Part shown: piece after piece, positions 45,937 to 57,500 of the stretch
Layout of the letters: the number at the start of each line of letters is the position of its first letter
Numbering within the stretch: the first letter of the stretch is position 1
Assembly: GCF_050624435.1 (NCBI RefSeq)
Contig: NC_134539.1
Location: 144,494,025 to 144,558,024, forward strand
Origin: Tenrec ecaudatus
Lineage: Eukaryota > Chordata > Mammalia > Afrosoricida > Tenrecidae
Reading direction: 5' to 3'
Length of the DNA: 64,000 nt
The notes under the pieces: generated by a model
The model's input: only the letters and a program-made list of their open reading frames with translations
What the model was told of the DNA's origin: nothing
The model's database searches: none
Translations under genes and position numbers: made by a program

Positions 45937-46045
45937 TTTTTTTTTTTTAACAATTTATTGGGCTGATACAATTCTTTTCACAGTTCATACATATACATAC
46001 ATCAATTGTATAAAGCACATCTGTACAGTCTTTGCCCTAATCATT
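45937..46045 (-). mobile_element. Probable L1 3' end, antisense, short
   Basis: T-run, then ACAATTTATTGGGCTGATAC and AATTGTATAAAGCACATCTG. Followed within 20 bases by a second copy. Confidence 0.82.
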
Positions 46046-46063
46046 TTTTTCTCTTTTCTTCTT

Positions 46064-46645
46064 TTACATTTTATTAGGGACTCAAACAACTCTTACCACA
46101 ATCCATACATATACATACATCAATTGTATAAAGCACATCCATACATTCCCTGCCCCAATCATTCTCAAGGCATTTGCTCTCCACTTAAGCCCCTTGCATC
46201 AGGTCCTCTTTTTTTTTTTTCCCCTCCCTCCCCATTCCCCCCTCCCTCATATGCCCTTGGTAATTTATACCTCGTTATTTTGTCATATCTTGCCCTATCC
46301 GGAGTCTCCCTTCCCCCCTTCTCTGCTGTCCCTCTCCCAGGGAAGAGGTCACATGTGGATCCTTGTAATCAGTTCCCCCTTTCCAACCCACTCACCCTCC
46401 ACTCTCCCAGCATCGTCCCTCACACCCTTGGTCCTGAAGGTATCATCCACCCTGGATTCCCTGTACCTCCAACCCTCATATGCACCAGTGTACAGCCTCT
46501 GTCCTATCCAGCCCTGCAAGGTAGAATTCGGATCATGGTAGTTGGGGGGAGGAAGCATCCAGGATCTGGGGGAAAGCTGTGTTCATCGATACTACCTCAC
46601 AACCTAATTAACCCATCTCCTCTCCTAAACCCCTCAAGAAGCACA
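46064..46645 (-). mobile_element. Probable L1 3' end, antisense, 0.58 kb
   Basis: Repeats the same start (ACATTTTATTAGGGACTC) and extends through GGGAAGAGGTCACATGTGG and CACCAGTGTACAGCC. The two adjacent copies share the phrase ACATACATCAATTGTATAAA. Confidence 0.85.
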
Positions 46646-46744
46646 TCTTAGACTCCCGTACTCCTGGGGATAGCAGCCGCAATAGCAGGTTTGTGGGTAT
46701 CATAGGAAAACCTGGAGAATAAACTCAGACTTTTATTTTTCCTT

Positions 46745-46920
46745 CAATTTTCTTTTTTTTTTCTTTTAAAAATCATTTTGTTGGGGGCTCATACAACTCA
46801 TCACAATCCATACATCCATTGTGTCAACCACATTTGTACAATTTTCTTAAGCACAAAACCATAGGTAACATTCATTTTTCTCGCCATCTTCATCTACCAT
46901 CTCAGCAGCGGGAAACATTC
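46745..46920 (-). mobile_element. Probable L1 3' end, antisense, third adjacent copy
   Basis: T-rich start, AATCATTTTGTTGGGGGCTC and CATCCATTGTGTCAACCACA. After about 46850 it diverges from the other copies. Confidence 0.7.
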
Positions 46921-47156
46921 TACCATGTTGCCATGCCAACTAGCCAACTTTCCTAAAACCCTGATGTGGGTTGGTGGCTTACATACACTGTTTTCTTGTA
47001 GCCAGTGGTTTCAGGCTTGACTCCCATCAGATCCACCTGCAAGTGGCTGAGCCAGTTTTCGGGATCTGTAGGTCAGACTGGTGAGACAGTGCTGGGCCCA
47101 AACTAATCACACTTGGCAGGAAGCTCCAGAAAAATAACAGTGAACAAATAAATAAA

Positions 47157-47288
47157 ACCATTGCCATCAAGTCAGTTCCCACTTGGGAGAGCAAACCATG
47201 TTTCTCCTTACAGAGTCCATAGTGGGTTTGAACCAGTGACCTTGCTGCCAGCAGCCCAACTCAACCTATGGTGTCCCTGGAGCTCCTG
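47157..47288 (-). mobile_element. AfroSINE, antisense
   Basis: CATTGCCATCAAGTCAGTTC, GTGGGTTTGAACCAGTGACC and TGGTGTCCCTGGAGCTCC, shortened in the middle. Confidence 0.85.
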
Positions 47289-47329
47289 ACAGTGAACATA
47301 TTATCAGTAAAGTCAGGATTGCACTACAG

Positions 47330-47738
47330 CAGTGGTTCTCAACCTGGGGGTCACGACCCTTTCACAGGGGTCGCCTAAGATCCTATTTCCGATGGTCTTA
47401 GGAACCAAGACACCGCTCCTCTTGTCTCCAGGCAGGTCCACCCACATGCAGATATGCCCACCTGTGAAGACTGTTACCCATGCTACACTATGCTTCAAGG
47501 CAAAATTTATTTGTAGTTGGAAATATTTAATATATAGTGGCATTATTTTGTGATTAATCACTATGCTTTATGTTCAATTTGTAACAATGAAAATACATTC
47601 TGCATATCATATGTACATTAAGATTCATAACTAGCAAACTTACAGTTATGAAGTAAAAATAATTTTATGGCTGGGGATCGCCACAACGGGGGGAACTGTA
47701 TTAAAGGGTCAAGGCATTAGGACGGTTGAGAATCACTG
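47330..47738 (-). mobile_element. SPIN hAT element, long non-autonomous copy 5
   Basis: 409 bases, opposite in orientation to the four short copies. Ends CAGTGGTTCTCAACCTG and GGTTGAGAATCACTG. Flanks CACTACAG and CATTTCAG share 6 of 8 bases. The AT-rich centre (GATTAATCACTATGC and neighbours) is the part missing from the short copies. Confidence 0.95.
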
Positions 47739-49714
47739 CATTTCAGGGTAATGCTTATCCAGTCTCCACTGGTTTTGAGTTAAATTATTTGAAAGTCTTC
47801 GTTGTATGCCACCTTCGGAGATGTCAAGAAGTGTCTTCACTTAGTGGGTGAATATTTTTTAAATCTCGTCTTGGAGCTTAATACATTGAAAGAATTGAAT
47901 ATTTCCCCGATTTAAGATTGCCCAAGGTCCATTACCTTGCTGCTGCTTTTTTCCTTCTCATAAAACTTGAGGATTGCATTTATCTCTAGCCATCCTTTCT
48001 GACAGAACTTAAATCCTTGTTGAATTAAATTTTCTTATTCTAGTCATTTGTTTAAAAACTTTTCATTCTGTAGTTCTTCAAATCCAGCTTAATAGTCCCA
48101 ACAAGGTTTCTGCAAGTAGGCATACTCTAAATAAAAATGCTAGGTTTCTGAAATATTTCCTCATGTTCCTTCCTCCAAGAGATTGAAATGCCCAGATTCA
48201 GTCCCCTTCCAGGTCCCCCCACTCACCCTCTCGGTCACTTCCAACTCCTTTAGAGACTGCCAGAGCCCCCCTCTTTCCCTGATTGCCTCTGGATGGCAGC
48301 TGTGGTGTACCACCCCAAGAAGGTCCTGGGCTGAAGCTCTCTTCAGTCAAAGAGGACTGTGTCCCAGCCAATGGCTAGTGGTTGGCTATAGGGATGGGAA
48401 GTCCCAGCTAGCCTGCTGCGATCTCCAGAGAAGCCGTCCCTCCCATTAGGATTGAAGCCATTGTAGAACCACTACATAGTTCAGCTCCCTCAGCTCAATC
48501 CTGCCTCCTTAACCGGCTCTCGCAAGGAGGTGCTGTCCCGGTGGGCCCCAGGCAACTTCTTGTTGCAAACCGCTATCTTCGTCTGCCCCAGGGGAAGCAG
48601 TTGATGCCAGCGATGGTCCAAAAGGCAGACTTCGCGGTGAGGTTATGTCTTGGGATCACTGATGGCCTTCGACCTTGGTAATGCCATCACTGGTATTAGA
48701 TGGAGCATGGTACGTGGCAGGGATGCAGTTAAGACTAACAAGATGAACTACAATTACCGGGGGAAGGAGCACACTGGTCTTTTGAGAAATACCATGGTAC
48801 TCAGTCAGCAGATAATGGAATGGGATGGCTGTCCCTGGAGCCAATCAATACTTTGAAGAAAGAAAGAGCGAGGGTAGTTAATCACCAACGAGGGCTGAGG
48901 GTGACAGTCCCCCCTCCCCCCCTTTGGCAGCACATAAAGAGAAGGCTCTGCAGAGGGCGAGCACACGGAGCTCTGGGAAGGGCTAGGAGTGAACTGACTG
49001 ACAGTTCCACAGGAGGGTTGAATTGTCAGCCTTTACATGTCTGCCATGCTCATTCCAGACCTCTGGTCCTCGATCGTGTGTGGGAACTGGGAGTCTGCGA
49101 TAAAGGAGGTACTCTAGAATCCTGAAACCCTAGACTCCCCGGAACCTTGGAGAGAGGCGACAGGCATGGCCCCCTCCTCTTGCCTGAAGACCATGCGGAA
49201 GCTCCTGCCTGCAATTCAACGTGAGGGCGCACTCACGATCTGCCTCTGCCCTCCCGCCTGCCCACCAAACCAGCAAGCAGGGTGCAATGACAAGATAACG
49301 GGCTAGAGACGGCACTTGTGTGGGGACACCCCAAGGGAGCTACGGGGGAGTGTGTGTGGGGTTGGGTCCCAACAGTGCTGTTTGAGGGAGTAAGGAACTT
49401 CAACCTGACCAAGGAAGAATTTTCCAAAACAGACGCACTCTCCTGAGACTGAAGTCCGGAAAGATGACTCAGACGCCCAGGAGAATCCGGCCTTCCTGAG
49501 GATGGGCCAGTGCTAAAATCCCTGTGGCAAAGGACAGACAAAGGAGGACAAGCCTCAGCGAAGTGGGCCTGCTAGAGTCCAGGTCCTGCATAAAGGCCCC
49601 AAAACCCTGGCACTTGCCCTGGGGAGGGCCCCAGCGCATTGCACCATTGATCAGAGCAAGGAGGAAGGCGTTGGGGAGAGATGCCCCTGCAGCACCCAGA
49701 AGCTGTCCCCTCTA
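47739..49714. other. Intergenic, origin unclear
   Basis: The first 450 bases are AT-rich. From about 48.2 to 49.7 kb it is GC-richer, with several short open frames on both strands, none recognisable. A decayed retroelement 5' region is possible but unsupported. Confidence 0.35.
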
Positions 49715-49918
49715 GAAGGTGGTGCAGTGGTTATGCATTGGGCCGCCAGCCTCAAGGTCAGCAGTTCTAAACCACCAGCCACGCCCCAGGAGAAAAACAA
49801 AGGTTTCTACTTTGTACTCCCATAAAGCATTAATAGTTTTTGGAAACCCACAGGGGCGGTCTACCCTGTCCCCTAAGGTCACAGTGGGTCGGCATTGACT
49901 GGATGGCAGTGAGTTTGG
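49715..49918 (+). mobile_element. AfroSINE
   Basis: AAGGTGGTGCAGTGGTTATG head, TCAAGGTCAGCAGTTCTAAA, and a GGCATTGACTGGATGGCAGT tail. Confidence 0.92.
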
Positions 49919-49964
49919 CTTAGTTTTGGGGTTTATATCATCAGAAGAAATGGAGGCACCCTAA

Positions 49965-50275
49965 TAAAGAGTTGTACCACTTGTCTGTCAGGTTGTTGTA
50001 CTCTGGCGGCTGGGATGTTGTGGTGTTGGAAGCTATGTCGCTGGTATCTCAAGTGCCAGGCAAGGTCCCCCAGAGTGGACAGGTTTCAGCAGAGAGTGTC
50101 CTGGCTGAGAACAGACAATGAAGAGGACTTGGCGCCCCGCGTTGGAGGAAGGAACTGCTGAAAACCTATGCACTGCTTTGAGGATTGTCAGCTACTGACA
50201 ATCCAATGAACGATTGTTGGAGATGGTGCAAGACCATGCGGTGTTCCTTCTGCTGTGCGTCGGGTCACCCTGGGC
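49965..50275 (+). mobile_element. RTE-derived head-to-tail deletion element, sense
   Basis: 5' head phrases (TTGTCTGTCAGGTTGTTGTA, GGAAGCTATGTCGCTGGTAT, CAGGTTTCAGCAGAGAG) are followed within about 200 bases by 3' tail phrases (TTCCTTCTGCTGTGCGTCG, GGGTCACC). The whole ORF is absent. Confidence 0.75.
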
Positions 50276-50714
50276 CGTAACCTACTGTATGACACCATAG
50301 ATACGACTTCCTGCCCAGTTTCTGGGCCTGAGTCGCCTTCCATACCCGGACTGAAGGGAGCACTGGTGGCAGAAGCCATCACAGGAAATGTATGCAACAG
50401 TGATGCCCCCAGGTGCTCCCCACTAGCCATTGATTTGGGTGAGGACACTTTGAGCCAAGGGGGACCCTCAAACATTCTAAGGCTGTTGGACACAGCCTAA
50501 TTGGACTTGACCCCCTGGAGCCCAATAATAACCATGGGCCCCTAACTTAGGGCTGGGTCATATGGTAGCCAGGTAATATGTGGGTCACACCCAGTTCAGT
50601 GTGTCGGTCCATAGTCATTTCTCCACCCACAAATACTTCACAGAAATGGGCCTACTTGGAACGGGCACAGCTTACCCCACCCATCTCATTCGTTCCTTTT
50701 CTTTCTCCCTTTTT

Positions 50715-50880
50715 GTCTAAACAGTTTCATTGGGATCCAATCCATGTGTCATACACTTCAATCACATCAAGAAGAGTTGGACACTCGTCCCACCATCCAT
50801 TTTAGAACACTTTCATTATTCTTGTACTCATGATTATTTGCTCCCCCCCCCCCATTAGTTTCTTGATTCCTAGCATAGCA
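50715..50880 (-). mobile_element. Probable old L1M 3' end, antisense
   Basis: CAATCCATGTGTCATACACT and CATTTTAGAACACTTTCATT resemble the common L1M 3' UTR. Confidence 0.45.
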
Positions 50881-52308
50881 ATAACATCAGGGAAAGAAAG
50901 GCATTGCAAGTTATCTTAAATCTCCCACTAACCAATCACAGGCAGAGACCACCAGTGTCCTGGGTCCTAACTGCAAGGGACCGAGAGCCACTGGAATCCG
51001 AAGTGCTTTGGGATCATTCGTGATGGCTCGCGCCAGCCTGGAAGAGCACGTATCCCTGTCCCAGGCGCACGCCACACAGAGCCGCCAGCCTGGAGTACGG
51101 CCCTCCTTGCCTGCCCAATAGGTGGTCTGGTGTCTGAGATCCATTAAGGGCAGTCTAGCATTTTCTAACCAAAAAATTCTAAAGCACATTTGGCATCGGG
51201 GACAAATAAAAAGAGGATTATTCAATTTGAGTGGTAAAAATAGCTCAATAAAGACATGGTATTTATACTTCCACAAAGAAACATCTGGGCTACGTTTACA
51301 GAAAACGCTTGTAGGTCTTAGGAAGAATTCGCCAACAGGGTTTATCGACCCAGCGGGACTCAGAAAGCTTCCAACTTCCTCGCCGCGGCCATACAGGCAG
51401 CCGTCCGATCCTCCATGTGATGCGTGGCAGCGGCGCAGTTGAGGTCATCTCGGTCTTCCGGATCGCCAGTCTCTATCCACGGAGGGCCCTGTGCAATTGG
51501 AGGCCACCGCTGAAGCTGGCGGCATTTCAATTACCCGGTTTCAAAATACCTTTCTGTGTGCGGCGAGCTGGCGGTGCCTGTCGAGCGCTTAGGTGTCCTC
51601 TGCAGGTGCAGACAGGGCAAAGGGGCCACCCGTGGGCTACAGACTCCTCTCACTGGGTCAAGGTCTGTGCACTCTCCTCCCTCCGAACGAACGTTTTAGC
51701 ATTTGAAGACTCCAGTGACTTTGCAAGGACTCGCTCACCGTCAAGAAAGAGCGAGGACCGGTGTGCAGAAGGGAAGGAGATGTTTCTTAACATGCACAAG
51801 ACGTCCCGGCTGCTGAGTGCCCAGGGCAGCGCCGCCCTGCCGAATGCTAAACAGCAGCCCCGCGGGCGCTCTGGCCACCATTCCCACGGGGTGGGGGCTG
51901 GGGGTACTGTCCATTCAGAGCGCACCCACTTCATGAAAATGTGAGGTAGGCCCTGGGGGAGCATACAAATCACAGACTCGTTTAAGAGCGGGGTGAAGGT
52001 GCTTTTCTTCTGCTGTCAGTGCGCAGGGGCTTTCAGGAAGAGTTCAGCCACAAGAAGGCTCTCGAAAATTGAGATGAAAACAGCCACATGTTTGGGACCA
52101 GAGCAGAGAAGCAGAGGGAGGCTAGCTTCCTGGCTGACAAAATCTGACCGCAGGAAGGTCAGCCTAGAGAAGACGGCTACTATGAGTTTACAACTTTACA
52201 GCCACATCCTAGCACCCGGGAGAAGGCCTGACCCATACTGGGGGGGAACAATAATAAGAGCAATTTGAACTCTGCAGAGAACTTGAACTCAGCGGTGTTT
52301 AAGACGAA
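50881..52308. other. Intergenic, GC-richer stretch with no recognised gene
   Basis: Overlapping open frames of 106-175 codons occur on both strands at 50911-51973, without recognisable domains or splice context. Low repeat content for this region. Confidence 0.4.
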
Positions 52309-52496
52309 GGAGCCCAGGTGGCATTGAGGGTTAGGAACTGGGCGTGAACGGCAAGGTCACCCGCTGGAAACACTGCAGGAGAAAGAGGAAGCTTTAAACT
52401 CTCGTGAAGAGTTCCGGTCTCGGAAACCCAGCGGGGCAGTTCTGCCCTGTCCGCTGGGGTCGCTATGAGCTGGGATTGACGCGATGGCAGTGAGCT
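52309..52496 (+). mobile_element. AfroSINE
   Basis: GGAGCCCAGGTGGCATTGAG head, then GGGTCGCTATGAGCTGGGAT and TGACGCGATGGCAGTGAG at the tail. Confidence 0.92.
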
Positions 52497-52579
52497 TGGC
52501 TTTGAGCTCTTTTAGACGTATGAAAGGAGGACACCCATGGCCACCGAGAGCAAAAGAAATGGAAGTGATGGGGCACACT

Positions 52580-52690
52580 TTTAAAAAAAAAATTTATTTT
52601 GGGGGGGGACTCTTACAGCTCTTATCACAATCTATACATATATCTATTTTGTCAGACACATCTTTACATACGTTGTCATCATCTTTTTCT
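52580..52690 (-). mobile_element. Probable L1 3' end, antisense, short
   Basis: An A/T-run, then TTTATTTTGGGGGGGGACTC and TACGTTGTCATCATC, directly upstream of the long copy. Confidence 0.78.
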
Positions 52691-52724
52691 TTCTTTTTTT
52701 TCAATGTGAAAAGTGAAATCTTTA

Positions 52725-54970
52725 TTTTTGAATCATTTTATTAGGGGCTCATACAACTCTTATCACAATCCATACATACATCCACTGTGTAAAGCACCTT
52801 TTTACATTCATTGCCCTCATCATTCTCAAAACATTTGCTCTCCACTTAAAACCCTGGTATCAGCTCATTTCTTCCCCTCCCTCCCATCATCATCTTTTTC
52901 AAAACATTTTCTTTCTACTTGAGCCCCTGGTATTTGCTCATTTTCCCCCTTCCTCCCCGCCCACCCCTCTTTCCCCCTTGCCCCCTTGATAATTTATATT
53001 CTACCCCCTGCCCATGTTTTATACTGACTGCTGTCTCATTTCACCCACTTTTCTGCTGTCCGTCCCCTGGGATGGGAGCCATACGTTGATCATTGTGATC
53101 GGCTCCCTCTTACTCCCCCCAGCCAACCCTCCTAGTGTCGCTGCTCCCCTTATTGGTCCTCAGGGGTTCATCTGCTCTGGGCTCCCAATGTTTCGAGTTC
53201 TTATCTGTACCAGTGCACATGTTCTGGTCTAGCCAGATTAGTAAGATAGAATTGGGGTCATGGTAGTAGGGGGGATTGTTAAAGAACTAGAGGAAGGTTT
53301 TGTGTTTAATCAGGGCTATACTGCACCCTAACTGGCTCTTCTCTTCCTGTGGCCATTTTGACAGGGGGGTGTCCAACTGACCACTAATGGACTTTGGGTC
53401 TTCACTCTGCTCTCCCACTCATTTCCATTGATATGCTTTTCATTTCTTTTGTTCTGGGTCTTTGATGCCTGATACCTGCTCCCATGGGCACCTCATGATC
53501 ACACAGGCTGGTCTGCTTTTTCCATGTGGGCTTTGTTGCTTCTCAGCAAATGGTTGCTTGCTTATCTTCAAGCCTTTAAAATCATAGATGTTAAAATAAA
53601 AATAAAAATTTAAAAAAATCCTAGATGCTATATCTTTTGGTAGTCGGACACCATCAGCTTTCTTCACATTTGCTTATGCACCTGCTTTGTCTTCAGTGAT
53701 CGTGTCAGGGAAGGTGAACATCACAGAGTGCCAGGTTAGTAGAACAAGTTGTTTTTACGTTGAGGGGGTACTTGAGTGGAAGCCCAATGTCTATCTGCTA
53801 CTATAATACTTTATAAATAAATATATGTACATAGATCTGTCATTGTACATAAATGTGTGTGTGTATATATATATGTATATATATATACACACACATGTCT
53901 GTATTTAGACCGCTATAACTGTCCTATGCCTCCTAGTTCTTTACTGTTTCCTTTTACTTTCCTCCCATCCCACTGCCATGTTCGGCCTTCATCCAGGTTT
54001 TGGTAATTCCTCTCGGCGACATTACCCTTGATCAAGCCGCACCCCCAAGCACCCTACGCCCTCCTCACCATCAATTTTAGGTCCCTTGTTCTTCCCTTGT
54101 CCCTGGGTGTGTTGGCACCCCCCCTCCTTTCCCCCATCTCTCCCTCTCCCCTGTCCCCCGGAATCGTCGGTCCCGTTGTTCTCTCCTCCGCATGGTTCAT
54201 CCGGCCTATCTTGTCCAGCTAGACATGCATAGACAATAATACAAGCAAAAACAAAGTGGAGCAAAACATTAAAAAAGAAGACGAAAAAGAAATCAACAAC
54301 AGTTAATACAACAAAACAAAAAAATAAATAAAGAGAAAAAGAAAAACCAACAGCAAAAACTGAAAAGCCCTCAAGCGGTTCCAGGTCTGTCCGCTGACCT
54401 TTATGAGTGTTTTCCAGTCAAGTCCTCTGGGGTGCCACGCCCCGGCCCCCAAGTCCACCTTTGGCATTCCTCAGGGACTTCGTTGCTTTGCTCCCCTTGC
54501 TGCTCTGCTGTACACCCTTAGTGCTCACCCCAGTGCGGTGGGGTCAGGTCGGACACGTCTCCCACACCGTGTCCCTATCTACTGCTGTCCCCCTTAGCAC
54601 TACGTGTCAGTGAGGGACACGTTGTCCTGTCTTGTGATGGGGCCACCCCTGTGATTCCCTCTGAGCCTTGGCTGCTCTGAGCCAGAATACTGTCCTCGGG
54701 GCTTGGTGGTCTGGACTGTGTTCCACTCTCTCCTTCCCTCTTCGTTTGCTCCTGTTCAGACGCACCCCACTTCCTGAGCTGCAGCTTCAGTGCTGTCCTC
54801 TGAAGCGCATTCTTCTGGGGTTGGGGGTGGAGGATGCTCACGTAGTTGGAATTGGGGGCCAGCCCCGCTGATCTCTGTATTGGTTCCCTGGTTCATGCCT
54901 GTAGGCTGCGTTCACGTCTTAGTGTGCTGGGTTGAAGTCTGGTCCCTCTCCCCTTCTCTTGTGGCGATAT
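52725..54970 (-). mobile_element. Long probable L1 3' UTR, antisense, about 2.2 kb
   Basis: AATCATTTTATTAGGGGCTC starts it. In order follow a CT-rich block, CTGTACCAGTGCACATG, TGGTAGTCGGACACCATCAG, a TA/TG microsatellite at 53855-53896, an A-rich stretch at 54230-54365 and a GC-richer block to about 54970. No reverse-transcriptase coding is seen, so this is treated as one long non-coding 3' region. The far end is uncertain. Confidence 0.7.
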
Positions 54971-55241
54971 AAACAACACCCTTGGGTGGGTTAGTCAGAG
55001 GCAAACTTAGTTGATGTGTGGGGAGAGAGAATTTTGGAACATCGAACTCCAGTGGTCCACCCCTATGGGCAAGGCCATGCTACCATGGAGACGAACACAG
55101 GATTTATAGCCCCAGTGAGGACATCACTGTTTTGAAATGGAGATCGCAGGTGAAAACAGCCCCCACACACACATCGCATGACTCCACTTACATGGAGTAG
55201 GCCAGCGAATAGACACGAAAGCATTTCTGGGTGAAGCAAAC

Positions 55242-55430
55242 AGTCAGTGCACGCTTGATTGCTAACTCACAGGTTGGAGGTTCAAGTCTACCCGCAGGCA
55301 CCTCAGAGGAAAGGTCTGGAGGTCTACTGCTGGAAGGGAGGGGTGGGAAATCAGCCAATGAAAACCCTGTGGAGCACCGGGCTGTACTCAGACACAGGAG
55401 TCACTATGAGCCAGAGGAGACTTGCAGCAA
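55242..55430 (+). mobile_element. AfroSINE, diverged
   Basis: ACAGGTTGGAGGTTCAAGTC, ACCCGCAGGCACCTCAGAGG and GTCACTATGAGCCAGAGGAG keep the order. Confidence 0.78.
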
Positions 55431-55539
55431 CACCTTTGGGGGGAGTTATCTAGAGATCCAAATTTGTGAATGGCTTCCAGGGTGGAAGGGGGTCTTTGCC
55501 TGGAGGCACGGAGATTTTGCTAATGGTGGTGGAAGCAGT

Positions 55540-56232
55540 CACAGCTGATGGTTGTATGTCGTCATTGTGGGCAGAGTTAATGCTGCTGGCAGGACACCTC
55601 CTAGAGGCTACACCAGGGGAGAAAAGACTGAGGGTGTCCTGTCCAGGATGTCTCTTGCTTGGGGCCACAATTGAACGCTCGGGGCAGCACCAGTCAAGAG
55701 ATCAAAAGACTCCCTTGCATTGGGTGAAGCTTTCCAACAGGATCTCTTTAGGGTGTTGAAAAGCAAGGAGTGTACTTTGGGGCCTGAGGTGTACCGGACC
55801 CAAACCATGGGAATTTCAATCGCCTTCTACCAAGTGAAAGTTGGACCCCATGCATAAGGAGGACCGAAGAGGGATTGATACATTGAACTCTGGTGACGGC
55901 CAGGGACACTGAGAGTGCCATGGACTGTCCACACCACAAGCAAGTCCACCTTGGAGGAAGTACGGCCAGAGCGCTCCTTAGAGGCGAGGATGGAGAGACT
56001 TCATCTCACATACTTTGGACATGTTGTCAGGAGAGACCAGTCCCTGGAGAACGGCAGGATACTTGGTAAAGTGGAGGGGCAGCAATAAAGAGGACGGCTC
56101 TGTACGAGATGGATGGGCACAGGGGCTGCAACAGTGGGCTCAACCGTAGGAATAATTGTGAAGACGGTGCAGGGCCCAGTGGCGTTTCCTTCTGTCGTAC
56201 GTAGCTAGGGTCACTGTGAGTCGGAACCAACC
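55540..56232 (+). mobile_element. RTE-clade LINE 3' fragment, sense
   Basis: About 0.7 kb of decayed RT C-terminus and 3' UTR: GTGTTGAAAAGCAAGGAGTG, CTCACATACTTTGGACATG, GGGGCTGCAACAGTGGG and GGGTCACTGTGAGTCGGAAC. Confidence 0.87.
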
Positions 56233-56489
56233 AATACACATGTGTATACATGCCTATGCACCTACGCGCATCCATATCTGACCACACAAAGATAACACCT
56301 TCTCACTTGTTTCTCCTGTTGTTGCAAAATCGTATGTGCGACAACGGCATTCACCATGATTGTCCCTTTTCCTTGAACCATTGTGAATGTCTTCCCTTGC
56401 CTTGGCCAAGGTGCGCTGACTTCACCCACATTTGGTCTGGCCCTTCCTGTCATCACCCAAGGAGACAAGCGTCTCAAATCAACTTGGTA

Positions 56490-56639
56490 CCCTGGAGTCA
56501 GTTCTGGCCGAGAGTGACCCTGTGGGCAGAAGAGAACTGGTTGTGAATCTCTTTCTCCTGCAGGGCAGCAGGTAGATGCCAACTGCGGACCTTGATGGCA
56601 GCAGCCCAGAGTGGAACCCACTGTACCACCAGGGCTCCT
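56490..56639 (-). mobile_element. AfroSINE, antisense
   Basis: CAGTTCTGGCCGAGAGTGAC, TTTCTCCTGCAGGGCAGCAG and ACTGTACCACCAGGGCTCC. Confidence 0.85.
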
Positions 56640-56793
56640 AAACAAATGTCTACCAGCTAGAAAGGCAGTCCCCACCCCCACCCCACCTCAAGCCATCACA
56701 GAACTTTGGCTCTTTCTGTGCCTCTGCCATGATCTTGCCTGGACCACATCAGTCTCTTCACTGGCCTTCAGAGCCTCGCTTGCATCCATATCG

Positions 56794-56965
56794 GAGGAGC
56801 TCTGGTGGTGTAGTGGTTGCATGTGGGGCTGTGATACACGTGGTCGGCAGTTCAAAACCACCGCCAGCTCCTTCAGAGAAAGAAAGGTATGGGTTTTCTA
56901 TTCCCATAAACAGTTACAGTCTCAGAAACTCACACTGGGTCAGCCTGGGCTTTATGGCAGCCAGT
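56794..56965 (+). mobile_element. AfroSINE
   Basis: GAGGAGCTCTGGTGGTGTAG head, GGTCGGCAGTTCAAAACCAC, with a shortened 3' end. Confidence 0.9.
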
Positions 56966-57039
56966 CTGGGTTCCTTAAGCATCAGACAGAGAGAGTTGTA
57001 TAAGATTTAGGTCATCGCTCCTTAAAATCCTATCAATCA

Positions 57040-57500
57040 AATCCAGCCACCAGCCTCTGCCTGGTCAGACCCCTGCTGATCTGTCCTCCTCCCACCTCCC
57101 CCTCTGGAATTCCAACAGGACATAAGCCCCGGGCCAGCCAGCTTGTTCAGCATTCTTGTACAAGGAGCTAATCTCTTCCTGAAGAACTTCCCTAGACCTC
57201 GATGTGGCTGCCTCTTCTCGGCTTTTTCTTATCTATCCTGTTGGGCTTAACACAAATGCCATTTCTCCAAGAGAGCTTCCCCAACCTCCCTGAATATGAT
57301 GACACCCCCCTCTTTCCAGCCTGAGAACTTTTGTACCCCATTATCCAGCTTTATTTGTCATGTCACTTATAAGTGTTGTATGAAATTATTTCATGGCTTC
57401 CTTTTTTATTATTTATTTATGGTGCTATTTCTTTATCCTTTTGTCTAACTTTGTTTTCCCTTCAAGACAAAGTATTCACATACTTATTCTTGTTCACCTT
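57040..57500 (-). mobile_element. Probable L2 LINE remnant
   Basis: GAGAGCTTCCCCAACCTCCC and the following TTTATTTGTCATGTCACTTA resemble the ancient L2 3' end. Confidence 0.5.

Noticed and set aside
46124-46651. A 175-codon open frame
   Set aside because: It lies in the antisense of a LINE 3' UTR; Pro- and Ser-rich composition follows from the CT-rich repeat.
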